NCBI GenBank assembly: GCA_036939355.1
Contig: JALLAP010000918.1
Location: forward strand, 1 to 17,700
Reading direction: 5' to 3'
Source: Thalassiosira profunda
Lineage: Eukaryota > Bacillariophyta > Thalassiosirophyceae > Thalassiosirales > Thalassiosiraceae
DNA length: 17,700 bases
The notes below the pieces were generated by a model. The model did not search any database. It had not been told where the DNA came from and saw nothing but the letters and a program-made list of their open reading frames with translations. A program made the position numbers and the translations under genes. This document shows positions 8,141 through 15,579 of the stretch, piece by piece (the stretch's first letter is position 1; the number at the start of each line of letters is the position of its first letter).

Positions 8141-9535
8141 ATGAACGCAAGCAACCAAGACAGAGCTGCAAAGGACGCCAGCAACCACCGGCATCACGGC
8201 CATCGCCACCGCCGCCATCGCCGTCATCACCATTCTTTGGATGAAGATGAACAGGAACGCCAGCGGCGCCAACATGTCGATCGCGATGAGAACCCCAGCA
8301 AGCAACAGCAAGACGAAGAGGCACAAACGCTAGCGGAGGATACACCCAAGTCAACCTCTAGCGAAGCTGGTGAGGATACGATACCTGTGTCGCTGGAGAC
8401 CGTGAGTGTGAGCGCTCCACAGCCCATAACTGTTGTTGCGGAGCAATACGAGTCTCCTCTGGAAAAGGGACGAAAAGGCACCCCACGAGTATCAGGAGAC
8501 ATCTCGATTCCAATGCAGGGCGCAGACGATGCCGTCACAGACCAAGCTGTTGTCCCAGAAGCAAGCGTTGAACCATCCTCTTTCGATACACCGAGCAAAA
8601 GCCGGGTGTGGAGTAACATCGTTCAAGTCTTCAGTAGCCGTGCTCGAATCAGGCAGGTAGCGGCAGAGAGTGGGCCGGATCAATCTACACCAAACGATAC
8701 GCCCTCCAGGATTGATTCTCCTGCCACGAATAATGATAACGAGAATATCCTTCTCGCGGAGAGCGACAATTATACGGTTCCAATGGCTACGTTGGTCGAA
8801 GAAAATGCATACACAAGATACAAGTGGAAGGTGTTAGTGGCGTTCCTGATTGCATTCATCGTCGCACTGAGCATTGGTTTTGGCGTCGCTTCGTCCAATG
8901 ATGACGCCACGGAAGAGAAGGCGAAACTCGATGGAGCAGAAGAGGATCAAACATACCCTACCGCGGAGACCGCGGAGTCGGTTCGAGAAGAGCACAACTA
9001 CGACTTGTGGATCAATCCGTACGAAATTGGCTCTCTGGCACTTTATTATGGAGCTGTTTGCAGTGGACTTGGCCCCACAGCAATTGCATGTTCTAACTGT
9101 GGGGTGTACATAGTGCACAAGGACAGTAACGTCGTCGTCGGAGAGTGCTCAAGCTGCCGCGTTTGTGACAGTGGATGGTTCGAAGCCGACTGTTCTAGCT
9201 TCCCGGGGGGTGGGAAAATCAATTGTGACGAGAAAGTGGCTCAGCCGATGCCTGACGGTTTGGACTGGATTGAATGGAATTGCCCCTTCACATTCGCCGG
9301 GGACAGCAGGGCCATTTGTGAAGGATACAGCGGTTGCAATCTCCTCGGCGATGCCTGCACGGACTGCGGCTTGTATGAAGTGGATCTTACTACCAATGAG
9401 GTCGTTGGAGAGTGTTCCTATTGCAATGTCTGCAAATGGGGCGGGCTAGATGCAGATTGCAACAACGTCGGCCAAGCCAACCTCAACTGTTGGTTCCCAG
9501 AAGCTGAAGAGGAGGATGGCATGATCACTAGGTGA
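8141..9535 (+). CDS. Type II membrane protein with tandem Cys-framework ectodomain, unknown function
   Basis: Single exon, 464 aa, ATG at 8141 in the context CGAAATGA. I do not recognise the family. The cytoplasmic part starts with a His/Arg cluster (about residues 15-31) and is acidic, Ser/Thr-rich and probably disordered. One membrane segment lies at about 229-252 (VLVAFLIAFIVALSIGFGV) with basic residues just before it, suggesting an N-in, C-out topology. The outer part carries two related Cys modules: C307, C317, C320, C336, C339, C342, C351, C362 and C399, C406, C409, C425, C428, C431, C440, C450. The core spacing C-x2-C-x15-C-x2-C-x2-C-x8-C is the same in both, with VVGECSxCxVC shared. 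C381 and C393 are extra. Disulphide-bonded extracellular or luminal modules are likely; zinc binding is an alternative. It converges on the GltB-like gene with 84 bp between stops. Confidence 0.8.
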   Translation: MNASNQDRAAKDASNHRHHGHRHRRHRRHHHSLDEDEQERQRRQHVDRDENPSKQQQDEEAQTLAEDTPKSTSSEAGEDTIPVSLETVSVSAPQPITVVAEQYESPLEKGRKGTPRVSGDISIPMQGADDAVTDQAVVPEASVEPSSFDTPSKSRVWSNIVQVFSSRARIRQVAAESGPDQSTPNDTPSRIDSPATNNDNENILLAESDNYTVPMATLVEENAYTRYKWKVLVAFLIAFIVALSIGFGVASSNDDATEEKAKLDGAEEDQTYPTAETAESVREEHNYDLWINPYEIGSLALYYGAVCSGLGPTAIACSNCGVYIVHKDSNVVVGECSSCRVCDSGWFEADCSSFPGGGKINCDEKVAQPMPDGLDWIEWNCPFTFAGDSRAICEGYSGCNLLGDACTDCGLYEVDLTTNEVVGECSYCNVCKWGGLDADCNNVGQANLNCWFPEAEEEDGMITR

Positions 9536-9619
9536 TCAGTTGGATGATAGGTTTTAGGAGTATCGAGGGCGAGAGCACCAGTGTTTTCTCCCGGTAATTG
9601 GCTTTCTGTGGCACTTCAT

Positions 9620-11477
9620 TCATACCGAACGTACGACCGTCTCCGGGTCCCAGCAGCGCTGCAGCCTCTCCGGCCCACTTCCAGCCAACAGATCGCCCTT
9701 TTTGACCTGGAGATGCACAAAGACTTCTTCCAGCGTCTTCGATTGGCCCAGTCCAATTCGTCTGCACACGTGATGGGGCTGGACGTTACCCCACGACGTG
9801 ACGCCCGTTGCCTCCATTATCTCCCTACACGCCTTCACGGTTTCTCTGTGGAAATTGGCCACCCGGACCTGCTTGCTCTCCGGGTCCAGTCCCCAGCTCA
9901 GCTCTTTGTTTTGCGTGGTAATGCCGGTGGGGCAGGTGTTCGTGTTGCATTTCAGGGCCTGAATGCAGCCGAGGCTGAAGAGGAAAGATCTGGCTGCATT
10001 GCAAGCATCTGCGCCCAGTGCAAAGTTTCGGTACCTGCTCGGACATGCAAAAGAGTTAGTGCAAAGCAAGTGTAATTCACTGATGGGAGTGCATCACTCA
10101 CATGCTGAAGCCCGAGGTCACCTTTCCACTGGCAATCAGGGCAACCACGCTCTTGGACTTATCCTCCGGGTCCCGGAGACCGGCTCCAACCAGCATGGCG
10201 TGAGCCAAGCTCAGGCCCTCGTTCAACGGCGTTCCAATGCTGTTACTGAACTCCGGTGGCGCTGCGCCAGTGCCACCCTCCGCGCCGTCAATGGTGATGA
10301 AGTCGGGGGCGACGCCGGTATCGAGAAAGGCACGGACCAAACTTGCAAACTCTTCGGGATGGCCAACACAGAGCTTGATCCCCACCGGTTTGCCTCCCGA
10401 CAGCTTTCGCAGTTTTGCAATGAAATCGCACATCTCGTGAGGGTTGGAAAAGGCCGAGTGACGGGCGGGTGAATTGCAATCCTGGGTCGCAGGGAACGGC
10501 AGGTTTCTAGCCTCTGCAATCTCCGAAGAGATTTTTTCCTTCGGCAGCATGCCCCCGTGCGCCGGCTTGGCTCCTTGACTCAGCTTGATCTCAATCATCT
10601 TGCACCGTTTTGTATTCTCTGCAAATAGATCGTCGTCGAAGACCCGGGAGCCATCGCTATCAAACCTCCCGCAGCCAAAGTACGCGGTGCCGATGTTCCA
10701 GACGAGGTCCGCCCCGCCTTCTTCGTGAAAACGGCTGATTGCTCCCTCACCGGTGTTGTGAGAGAATCCCCCGAGCTTTGCTCCACTAGACAAGGCCAGG
10801 ATGGCCCTGTCCGACAACGCACCATATGACATTGCAGATATATTCAACAGACTGGCCGAGTATGGCTGCGTCGTTGCGGGGTTGTTCTGGCCAATGAGCA
10901 CGCGCTGCTCGCCGATCTTCGTGGGATACATTGAATGATTCGCCCACTCGTATCCAATTTTGTCCACCGCCCTCCGCGTCCCGAAGGGCATCGTGCACTC
11001 GTGCCCCTTTGCCCTCTGGTAGACTATCGTTCTCTGTGATCGATCAAAGGGCACCGCCTCGGTATCGCCCTCCACAAAGTATTGCCGTATCTCCGGCCGG
11101 ACCGACTCCAGCAGGTAGCGCATGTTGCCCAGCACCGGAAAGTTGCGCCGTATCGTCTGATTCGTTTGACGAATGTCATTTAGACCTATCGCCCAGTAGG
11201 CCGCGGTCGTCGTCGTCAAAGCCGCCGAAAGGACGGGATACCCGGCAGGGAGCGACGCCACCGAGCCCAACGCGAGGCAGTACCCCACTTTGCGGAACGC
11301 GTCGCGGTCCCAGTGCTCAATCCAATCGGGCAGCCCGGCGGATACCGAGCGGACATCAGATTCCTTGCTCGGAGGGGTGCCTGTTGCGAGGCGTCTACGC
11401 GACGCGACAACGGCGAGGGCGGGCGGTGATGGGCGGACGCGGAGCCCACGCGCCGGCAATGCTGCTGCTCGGATCAT
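9620..11477 (-). CDS. Stand-alone glutamate-synthase-type FMN/Fe-S protein (GltB central-domain family), predicted mitochondrial
   Basis: Two exons (11477-10102 and 10034-9620) encode 596 aa. The 67-bp intron (GTGAGT donor, CACTAAC branch-like site, GAGCAG acceptor) splits an ATG codon and joins TSGFSM to YRNFALGADACN, as in the family. The N-terminal region contains the family-typical RRNFPVLGNMRYLLESVRPEIRQYF. The barrel has GGADLVWNIGTAYFG, SQGAKPAHGG and ITIDGAEGGTGAAP, which bind FMN and line the active site. The 3Fe-4S ligands C482-x5-C488-x4-C493 are present. There is no glutaminase domain, so it is not a full glutamate synthase; its reaction is unknown. The first 33 residues from the ATG at 11477 are Arg/Ala-rich with no acid, like a mitochondrial presequence. 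The frame continues upstream only through non-ATG codons. Confidence 0.9.
10035..10101 (-). other. Intron of the GltB-like gene
   Basis: A 67-bp phase-2 intron with donor GTGAGT and acceptor CAG. CACTAAC about 25 bases before the acceptor is a plausible branch point. An unspliced transcript would stop two bases into the intron (AT-G TGA). Confidence 0.9.
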
Positions 11478-11783
11478 ATTGCGCTTTGGCTGCACGCTTT
11501 GGGAGAGCAACTCTGATTTAGCTGATGGCCCCAATGTTGCCACCTCGCCTTATTCGGACCACAGCCTCTGGACGGATGGGTCGTCGGCGGCCTGGCGCTG
11601 GCGCGGATGCGGCGGAAGCAGGCTCTTCCCGCCTCCCCAAATTGAATCTTGCTCATTTACCTAGGTAGCTATTTTACGTACGTAGGTGTGTACCTATGTA
11701 GTAGGTAGGGCAAAGTCAAAGATCGCACCAAACCTGCATCAAACATCACAATCAACCGACGACAGTCAACGAACGACGCTACG
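11478..11783. promoter_or_regulatory. Divergent promoter region (GltB-like / GPC1) with a palindromic TAGGTA cluster
   Basis: This 306-bp spacer separates two divergent starts. At 11658-11710, about 75-125 bp before the GPC1 ATG, lie the perfect palindromes TACCTAGGTA (11658-11667) and TACGTACGTA (11675-11684), an inverted pair TAGGT/ACCTA (11683-11696), and TAGGTAGGG. The rest shows no gene. Confidence 0.5.
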
Positions 11784-13082
11784 ATGGCCGACGGGGTGGA
11801 GCACTCCTCTACCATCGACGACGATGGGATGGGCTATTTCGACGCCGATGGTCCTTCGGACTCCTTTGGCGATGGTGACGCATCTTTCGATTATTTCGAT
11901 GCCGTCATAGAGCTGGATTTGCTGCAGCAATCCGGGGCGACCGAATCGCCCTCGTCTTCCAGCGTGGAGTTGGAAGCGCTCGCCCAAGGGCCGGAGGTTG
12001 ATGAGGATGTGGGGAAACGGAGAAACATCGTCCGCGGAATATCGGGGCGCGTTAGCAACAACCGCAAGCGGATACACAAGCTGGCCCGCGAGAAGCGGAA
12101 ATTGCTGCAGAGCCAGCTTCGCGCCCGGCGCAGGAAATTGCGGCACATGTTGTCAGAGCCCTCCGTCGTCGTCACAATGGACAAGGTATCATTTGTTGCC
12201 GGCGTTCTCATCATCATGATCATCGAGGCGACGCTTCTCCTGGCCCCGGAGAAGATGGGATTGCTCTACACGACGTTGCTCCTTCCGCTCATGGTGGCCC
12301 GGTACATCATCTACAGATCCGACCTGTACCATTACTTCATGTACGACTTCTGCTACTTTGCACAAGTTTTGATGCTCCTTCACATGTACCGGTATCCCGA
12401 CAATCAAGAACTGGGGAGGGCGTTGTTCTCGATAGCCAATGGGCCGCTCGCAATGGCGGTTGTCTTGTGGAGGAACTCGTTGGTGTTTCACTCATTGGAT
12501 AAGAAGACGTCGATGTTCATCCACGTCCTTCCTCCGCTGGTCGTCTTTTCGCAGCGGTGGGGCGAGCATCTGTCGAGGAAAGAGTTTCCTTACTACGAAG
12601 AAATGGAAGGGACTGTATCCAGTAATATCGTCGATTTCTGGGTGCAACCCTTCGGATACTACGTGCTGTGGCAGACGCTCTATCTGGTGAAGACCGAAAT
12701 GATATCAAAGAGGAAATTGGAGTACAACACAGAGATTGCGACCTCGCTGCGCTGGATGACAAGGAAGAAGGAATCGGCATCCTACAAGCTCTTGAGCATG
12801 TTCGGAGAACAGAATCAACTCCAGACATTCGTGGCCTTGCAGGCTGCCTTCACATTGACCACCTACTTGGTGGCACCACTGCTGTGGCATTCCATTTGGC
12901 TGCACGCTTTGTACCTCGGGACGATTTTTGTGATCGCATTGGCCAATGGGGCGTCATACTACTTCCAAGTGTTTGCAAAGCGATATATCGATGAAATCAG
13001 CAAGAAAGTGTCGGAACAGAATGGTCAAGCAGATGCCATCTCAATGAATGCGGGTTCGACTCATTTGTCTTCCGCGAAGTAA
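11784..13082 (+). CDS. GPC1: Glycerophosphocholine acyltransferase (GPC1 family, DUF2838)
   Basis: Single exon, 432 aa, ATG at 11784. The family (yeast Gpc1) acylates glycerophosphocholine with acyl-CoA to lysophosphatidylcholine, salvaging deacylated phosphatidylcholine at the ER. The core motifs are visible: DLYHYFMYDFCYF (180-192), NGPLA (219-223) and WRNSLVFHSLDKKTSMFIH (229-247), followed by PPL and QRW. About eight membrane segments run from residue 136 to 400. The N-terminal 75 residues are acidic and probably disordered. A strongly basic helix (about 94-123, RKRIHKLAREKRKLLQ) precedes the first membrane segment. The last 25 residues are polar. The downstream TMEM242-like gene converges, with 92 bp between stops. 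Recognition rests on motifs recalled from the family; no search was run. Confidence 0.88.
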   Translation: MADGVEHSSTIDDDGMGYFDADGPSDSFGDGDASFDYFDAVIELDLLQQSGATESPSSSSVELEALAQGPEVDEDVGKRRNIVRGISGRVSNNRKRIHKLAREKRKLLQSQLRARRRKLRHMLSEPSVVVTMDKVSFVAGVLIIMIIEATLLLAPEKMGLLYTTLLLPLMVARYIIYRSDLYHYFMYDFCYFAQVLMLLHMYRYPDNQELGRALFSIANGPLAMAVVLWRNSLVFHSLDKKTSMFIHVLPPLVVFSQRWGEHLSRKEFPYYEEMEGTVSSNIVDFWVQPFGYYVLWQTLYLVKTEMISKRKLEYNTEIATSLRWMTRKKESASYKLLSMFGEQNQLQTFVALQAAFTLTTYLVAPLLWHSIWLHALYLGTIFVIALANGASYYFQVFAKRYIDEISKKVSEQNGQADAISMNAGSTHLSSAK

Positions 13083-13174
13083 CTTTGTGTGTTGTCTTTC
13101 TGCGGGTTCCGCGCTGCTGATCTGCATGCATATCCTTTTGCAAGAAGATTGCACTCCTGCAGCCCCGTGCAACA

Positions 13175-13943
13175 CTATCTCTTCGCCTCAGGTCCATCGT
13201 CCTCCTCGGCATCCCACCTTATCTCCCCTCCATACCTTTGCCTCGCATACTCGATTTCCTCCTCCTCCGTCATCCCCTCCACGGCCCGCTCGTATTCCGC
13301 CTTCGCCACCCTCCGCTCCTCTCCCACCTTTACTCCCAGCACACCTCCCAATGATGCCTCCAGTTGTTGCATTTTGTTGGGCGCCCACGATCGCCACGTG
13401 GACATGAGCTCGTCGACGGAACGGCAGNGCCTCCAGTTGTTGCATTTTGTTGGGCGCCCACGATCGCCACGTGGACATGAGCTCATCGACGGAATGACAG
13501 CCCGAAGCATAGAAGATGCCGGACACCAGCAAAGCTGTGCCGGTCACCGAGAGGAGGGATCCCAGCACCAAAGCTCGCGCGGCTAACACTGGCGGGGGCG
13601 TGGCGCTCACGACGACGTTGGGTTTGGGATGCAGGGACTGCCCAGCGTTTGCAGAAGAAGTTGCAGAGATGGGCGGTTCCGGATGCAGCATCTGTCCCAA
13701 AAGCGAACCTCCCTTTCCACCGAACGCTCCTCCGCTCAACTTTGATTTAGAGGAGGCCGAAGGCGAAGGCGCGAGCGCGCGGCGGTAGCCGAGGTATGTC
13801 CCCAGTCCGAGGGGAACTGACGAAATGAGGAGGGCGCTCCCCGGCGTCAGCCAGGGAGCTGAAGGCGGCGGATGTTGGGGTGATGTGGCGGCCACCGCGG
13901 TGCCCGCGTGGCACTGGCCGTCGGAAGGGCGTTGTCGCTGCAT
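13175..13943 (-). CDS. TMEM242: TMEM242-like two-pass membrane protein, reading frame broken by an assembly duplication
   Basis: As printed, the frame breaks at the N (13428). Two 72-bp copies (13356-13427 and 13429-13500) flank it; leaving out one copy plus the N (73 bp) restores one frame of 231 aa from the ATG at 13943 to the TAG at 13175. The protein has membrane segments at about 31-50 and 120-146. The second is followed by ASGCHSVDELMSTWRSWAP, which resembles the C-terminal part of TMEM242, an inner mitochondrial membrane protein linked in animals to complex I and ATP synthase assembly. A Gly/Ser/Pro-rich loop separates the segments. A charged tail of about 60 residues (TEEEEIEYARQRYGG) goes beyond the animal protein. 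Family assignment is moderate. A second possibility is an unrelated two-pass protein. Confidence 0.6.
13356..13500. repeat. 72-bp tandem copies around a single N (probable mis-joined contig ends)
   Basis: Copies at 13356-13427 and 13429-13500 differ at three positions and are separated only by the N at 13428. The differences fall in one coding stretch: two are silent and one changes His to Arg. This is what two allelic or error-bearing contig ends placed side by side across a one-base gap would look like. Confidence 0.85.
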
Positions 13944-14206
13944 GCTCAATGGTGATGGTGGTGAGGTTGGGGGAGTTTGAGGAAGCGGTCCGCGCCGGCG
14001 GGCGGGGGCGGCGGACGGTACGGAGCGAGTTTGGGTGGACAGGAGCCGCCCAATAATTTGGAGGAACCTCGCTGCCTGCACGTGCACCTGCACGCCGCAC
14101 CCTCGCTCTGGGAGACTCTGACTCTGGGCCTGGACCGACAGGCAATCTCCCCCTGCCCGCCCCTGCTGCTCCTCTACACTGCGCTGCCTGTCCCCTCCGC
14201 CCGGCC
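13944..14206. promoter_or_regulatory. Divergent promoter region (TMEM242-like / VTC1-like) with a G-box palindrome
   Basis: A 263-bp spacer between divergent start codons. TGCACGTGCA (14077-14086) is a perfect palindrome with a CACGTG core, the bZIP/bHLH-type G-box. A CCAAT pentamer lies at 14049-14053. Factor binding is inferred from motif alone. Confidence 0.4.
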
Positions 14207-14992
14207 ATGACGTCGGAGTCCACCCCCCTCATCCCCCGGGGCGTCACGCCCCCCTCCGACGCGTCGGGCGACAAACCCACCGTTTACTTCTTGGAGCGCC
14301 GCGATTCGCACCTCTCGCATGGCGCCACCGCCAGCGTCGCGGGGCAGGACGCGGAAGAAATCGAGACCATCCCCGAGGGCAGCACGGTCGAGGCCTTCGA
14401 GCCCCGCCCGGTGGGATCCCTCGCGGGGAGCAGCCGCGAGGGCCACCGCAAGAAGAAAAGCCACGGGTGGCTCGCCTTCTTCAAGAACGTGAACAAGAAA
14501 TCCAACGCGTTCGCGTCCACCGGCGGCGGGGGCGCGGTGCACATCGATCAGTTCCCGCGGTCGGCGCCCGTGAAGATCGATCCCAAAGTCTTTTTCGCCA
14601 ACGAGCGGACGTTCCTGGCGTGGATGCACGTGGCCGTGATACTCGCGGGGGCGTCCGTGGCGATTGTCGCCTTTACGGACACGCACCACTCGGCGCCCCA
14701 CCAATTGTACGGGGTGATATTGCTGCCGGTGTCGATAAGTTTCATTCTTTATGCCATGATGCAGTGTGAGTTAGTGCTATCTCTTGGCACCGGAGGGCGT
14801 GGGGGGGCTTGTTAGTTTCGCCTGAATTTGTTTTGCTCACATCTTGTGTCTTTAGATTCGCGGAGGGCGACCTTGATTCGGAGAAAGGCGCCCGGTCCGT
14901 ATGCGGATATCGTCGGGCCGACGGTGTTGACCGGCGTTCTGATGCTGTCGATCGTGATACAGTTCTCCATAAAGCTCTACACGTTGATGTAG
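14207..14992 (+). CDS. VTC1: VTC1-like vacuolar transporter chaperone subunit (DUF202-type)
   Basis: Two exons (14207-14765 and 14856-14992) encode 231 aa. The signature DPKVFFANERTFLAWMH (125-141) opens a three-helix membrane domain: TM1 about 140-157, TM2 about 166-186, TM3 about 207-228. After the splice, YSRRATLIRRKAPGPYADIVGP matches the loop before the last helix in VTC1 and VTC4. VTC complexes make polyphosphate and move it into the vacuole. There is no SPX or polymerase domain, so this is the VTC1-like membrane subunit. Its cytosolic N-terminal tail of about 120 residues is much longer than that of yeast Vtc1. Residues 4-8, ESTPLI, form an acidic dileucine-type signal (ExxxLI), consistent with tonoplast sorting; this is inferred. 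Confidence 0.88.
14766..14855 (+). other. Intron of the VTC1-like gene
   Basis: A 90-bp phase-1 intron, donor GTGAGT, acceptor CTTTAG. It shares the 14-mer CACATCTTGTGTCT (14838-14851) with the M3 peptidase intron (5842-5855). Retention gives a stop after 16 extra residues. Confidence 0.9.
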
Positions 14993-15147
14993 GAGGGGGG
15001 CGGGAATGGCTGCAATTTTCATGATACAGTGGGGGAGGAATGGATGGAGGGTGGTTGCGAAGCAGCGGATACGGTTGGGATAGCTGGGTTTAGAGGAGGT
15101 TTTGGTGTCGCTGTCCAATGAATGAAAGCTTTGGTAGGTAGGGCCTG

Positions 15148-15184
15148 GACGGGGCAGGGACGGGGCCGGGGCCGGGGCCGGGGC
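15148..15184 (+). repeat. G-rich tract with GGGGCC hexanucleotide repeat (G-quadruplex candidate)
   Basis: (GGGGCC)3GGGGC at 15162-15184 is preceded by GGGGCAGGGAC. At least six runs of three or four G on the + strand, with loops of one to three bases, fit a G-quadruplex. Confidence 0.75.
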
Positions 15185-15204
15185 AAATCAATTTTGACTA
15201 GAGT

Positions 15205-15227
15205 CTTCCGTCAACTGATGACGGAAG
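15205..15227. repeat. Perfect 9-bp inverted repeat (hairpin)
   Basis: CTTCCGTCA (15205-15213) and TGACGGAAG (15219-15227) are perfect complements with a 5-base loop. The arm plus CA recurs as a direct copy at 15269-15279. Confidence 0.7.
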
Positions 15228-15579
15228 CACAAGAAAAACCCCAGCCAGGATGGAAGGGTAAGATTCGCTGACGGAAGCAATCAAAACACCGGAGCTTGGC
15301 CAGTCAATAAGATCGGTTCAAGCTTCACTTGCAATAATACTAATGTAGGACCGATTATGCCATACACTGCATGCAACACAGGATGTTATCCCCACTGTGC
15401 TCCTTTGCCCACTCTTGGTTTGGAGAGCCAAGAAACTTCGCAGAAGATACCCCCAGCGCGCCCGCCCGACGACGCGACGATGAGAGCGCCAACCAAAGAC
15501 GGAGAACGGAGAGGCAACCAACACAACCAGCTGAACACAACCACAACTCAATCGATTGAGGCAAAGCCTCCTCATCGCA

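Larger units (their letters stand above)
14993..15579. other. 587-bp gene-free region between VTC1-like and DGAT2
   Basis: It holds a G-rich tract with a GGGGCC repeat (15148-15184), a hairpin with TGACGGAAG arms (15205-15227), another copy of the arm (15269-15279) and TTGGTAGGTAGGG (15131-15143). The last part is presumably the DGAT2 promoter and 5' UTR. No gene is supported. Confidence 0.5.

Noticed and set aside
13050..13065. GGGTTCGACTC resembling a tRNA B box
   Set aside because: It is within the GPC1 coding end, and no tRNA fold or A box is present upstream.
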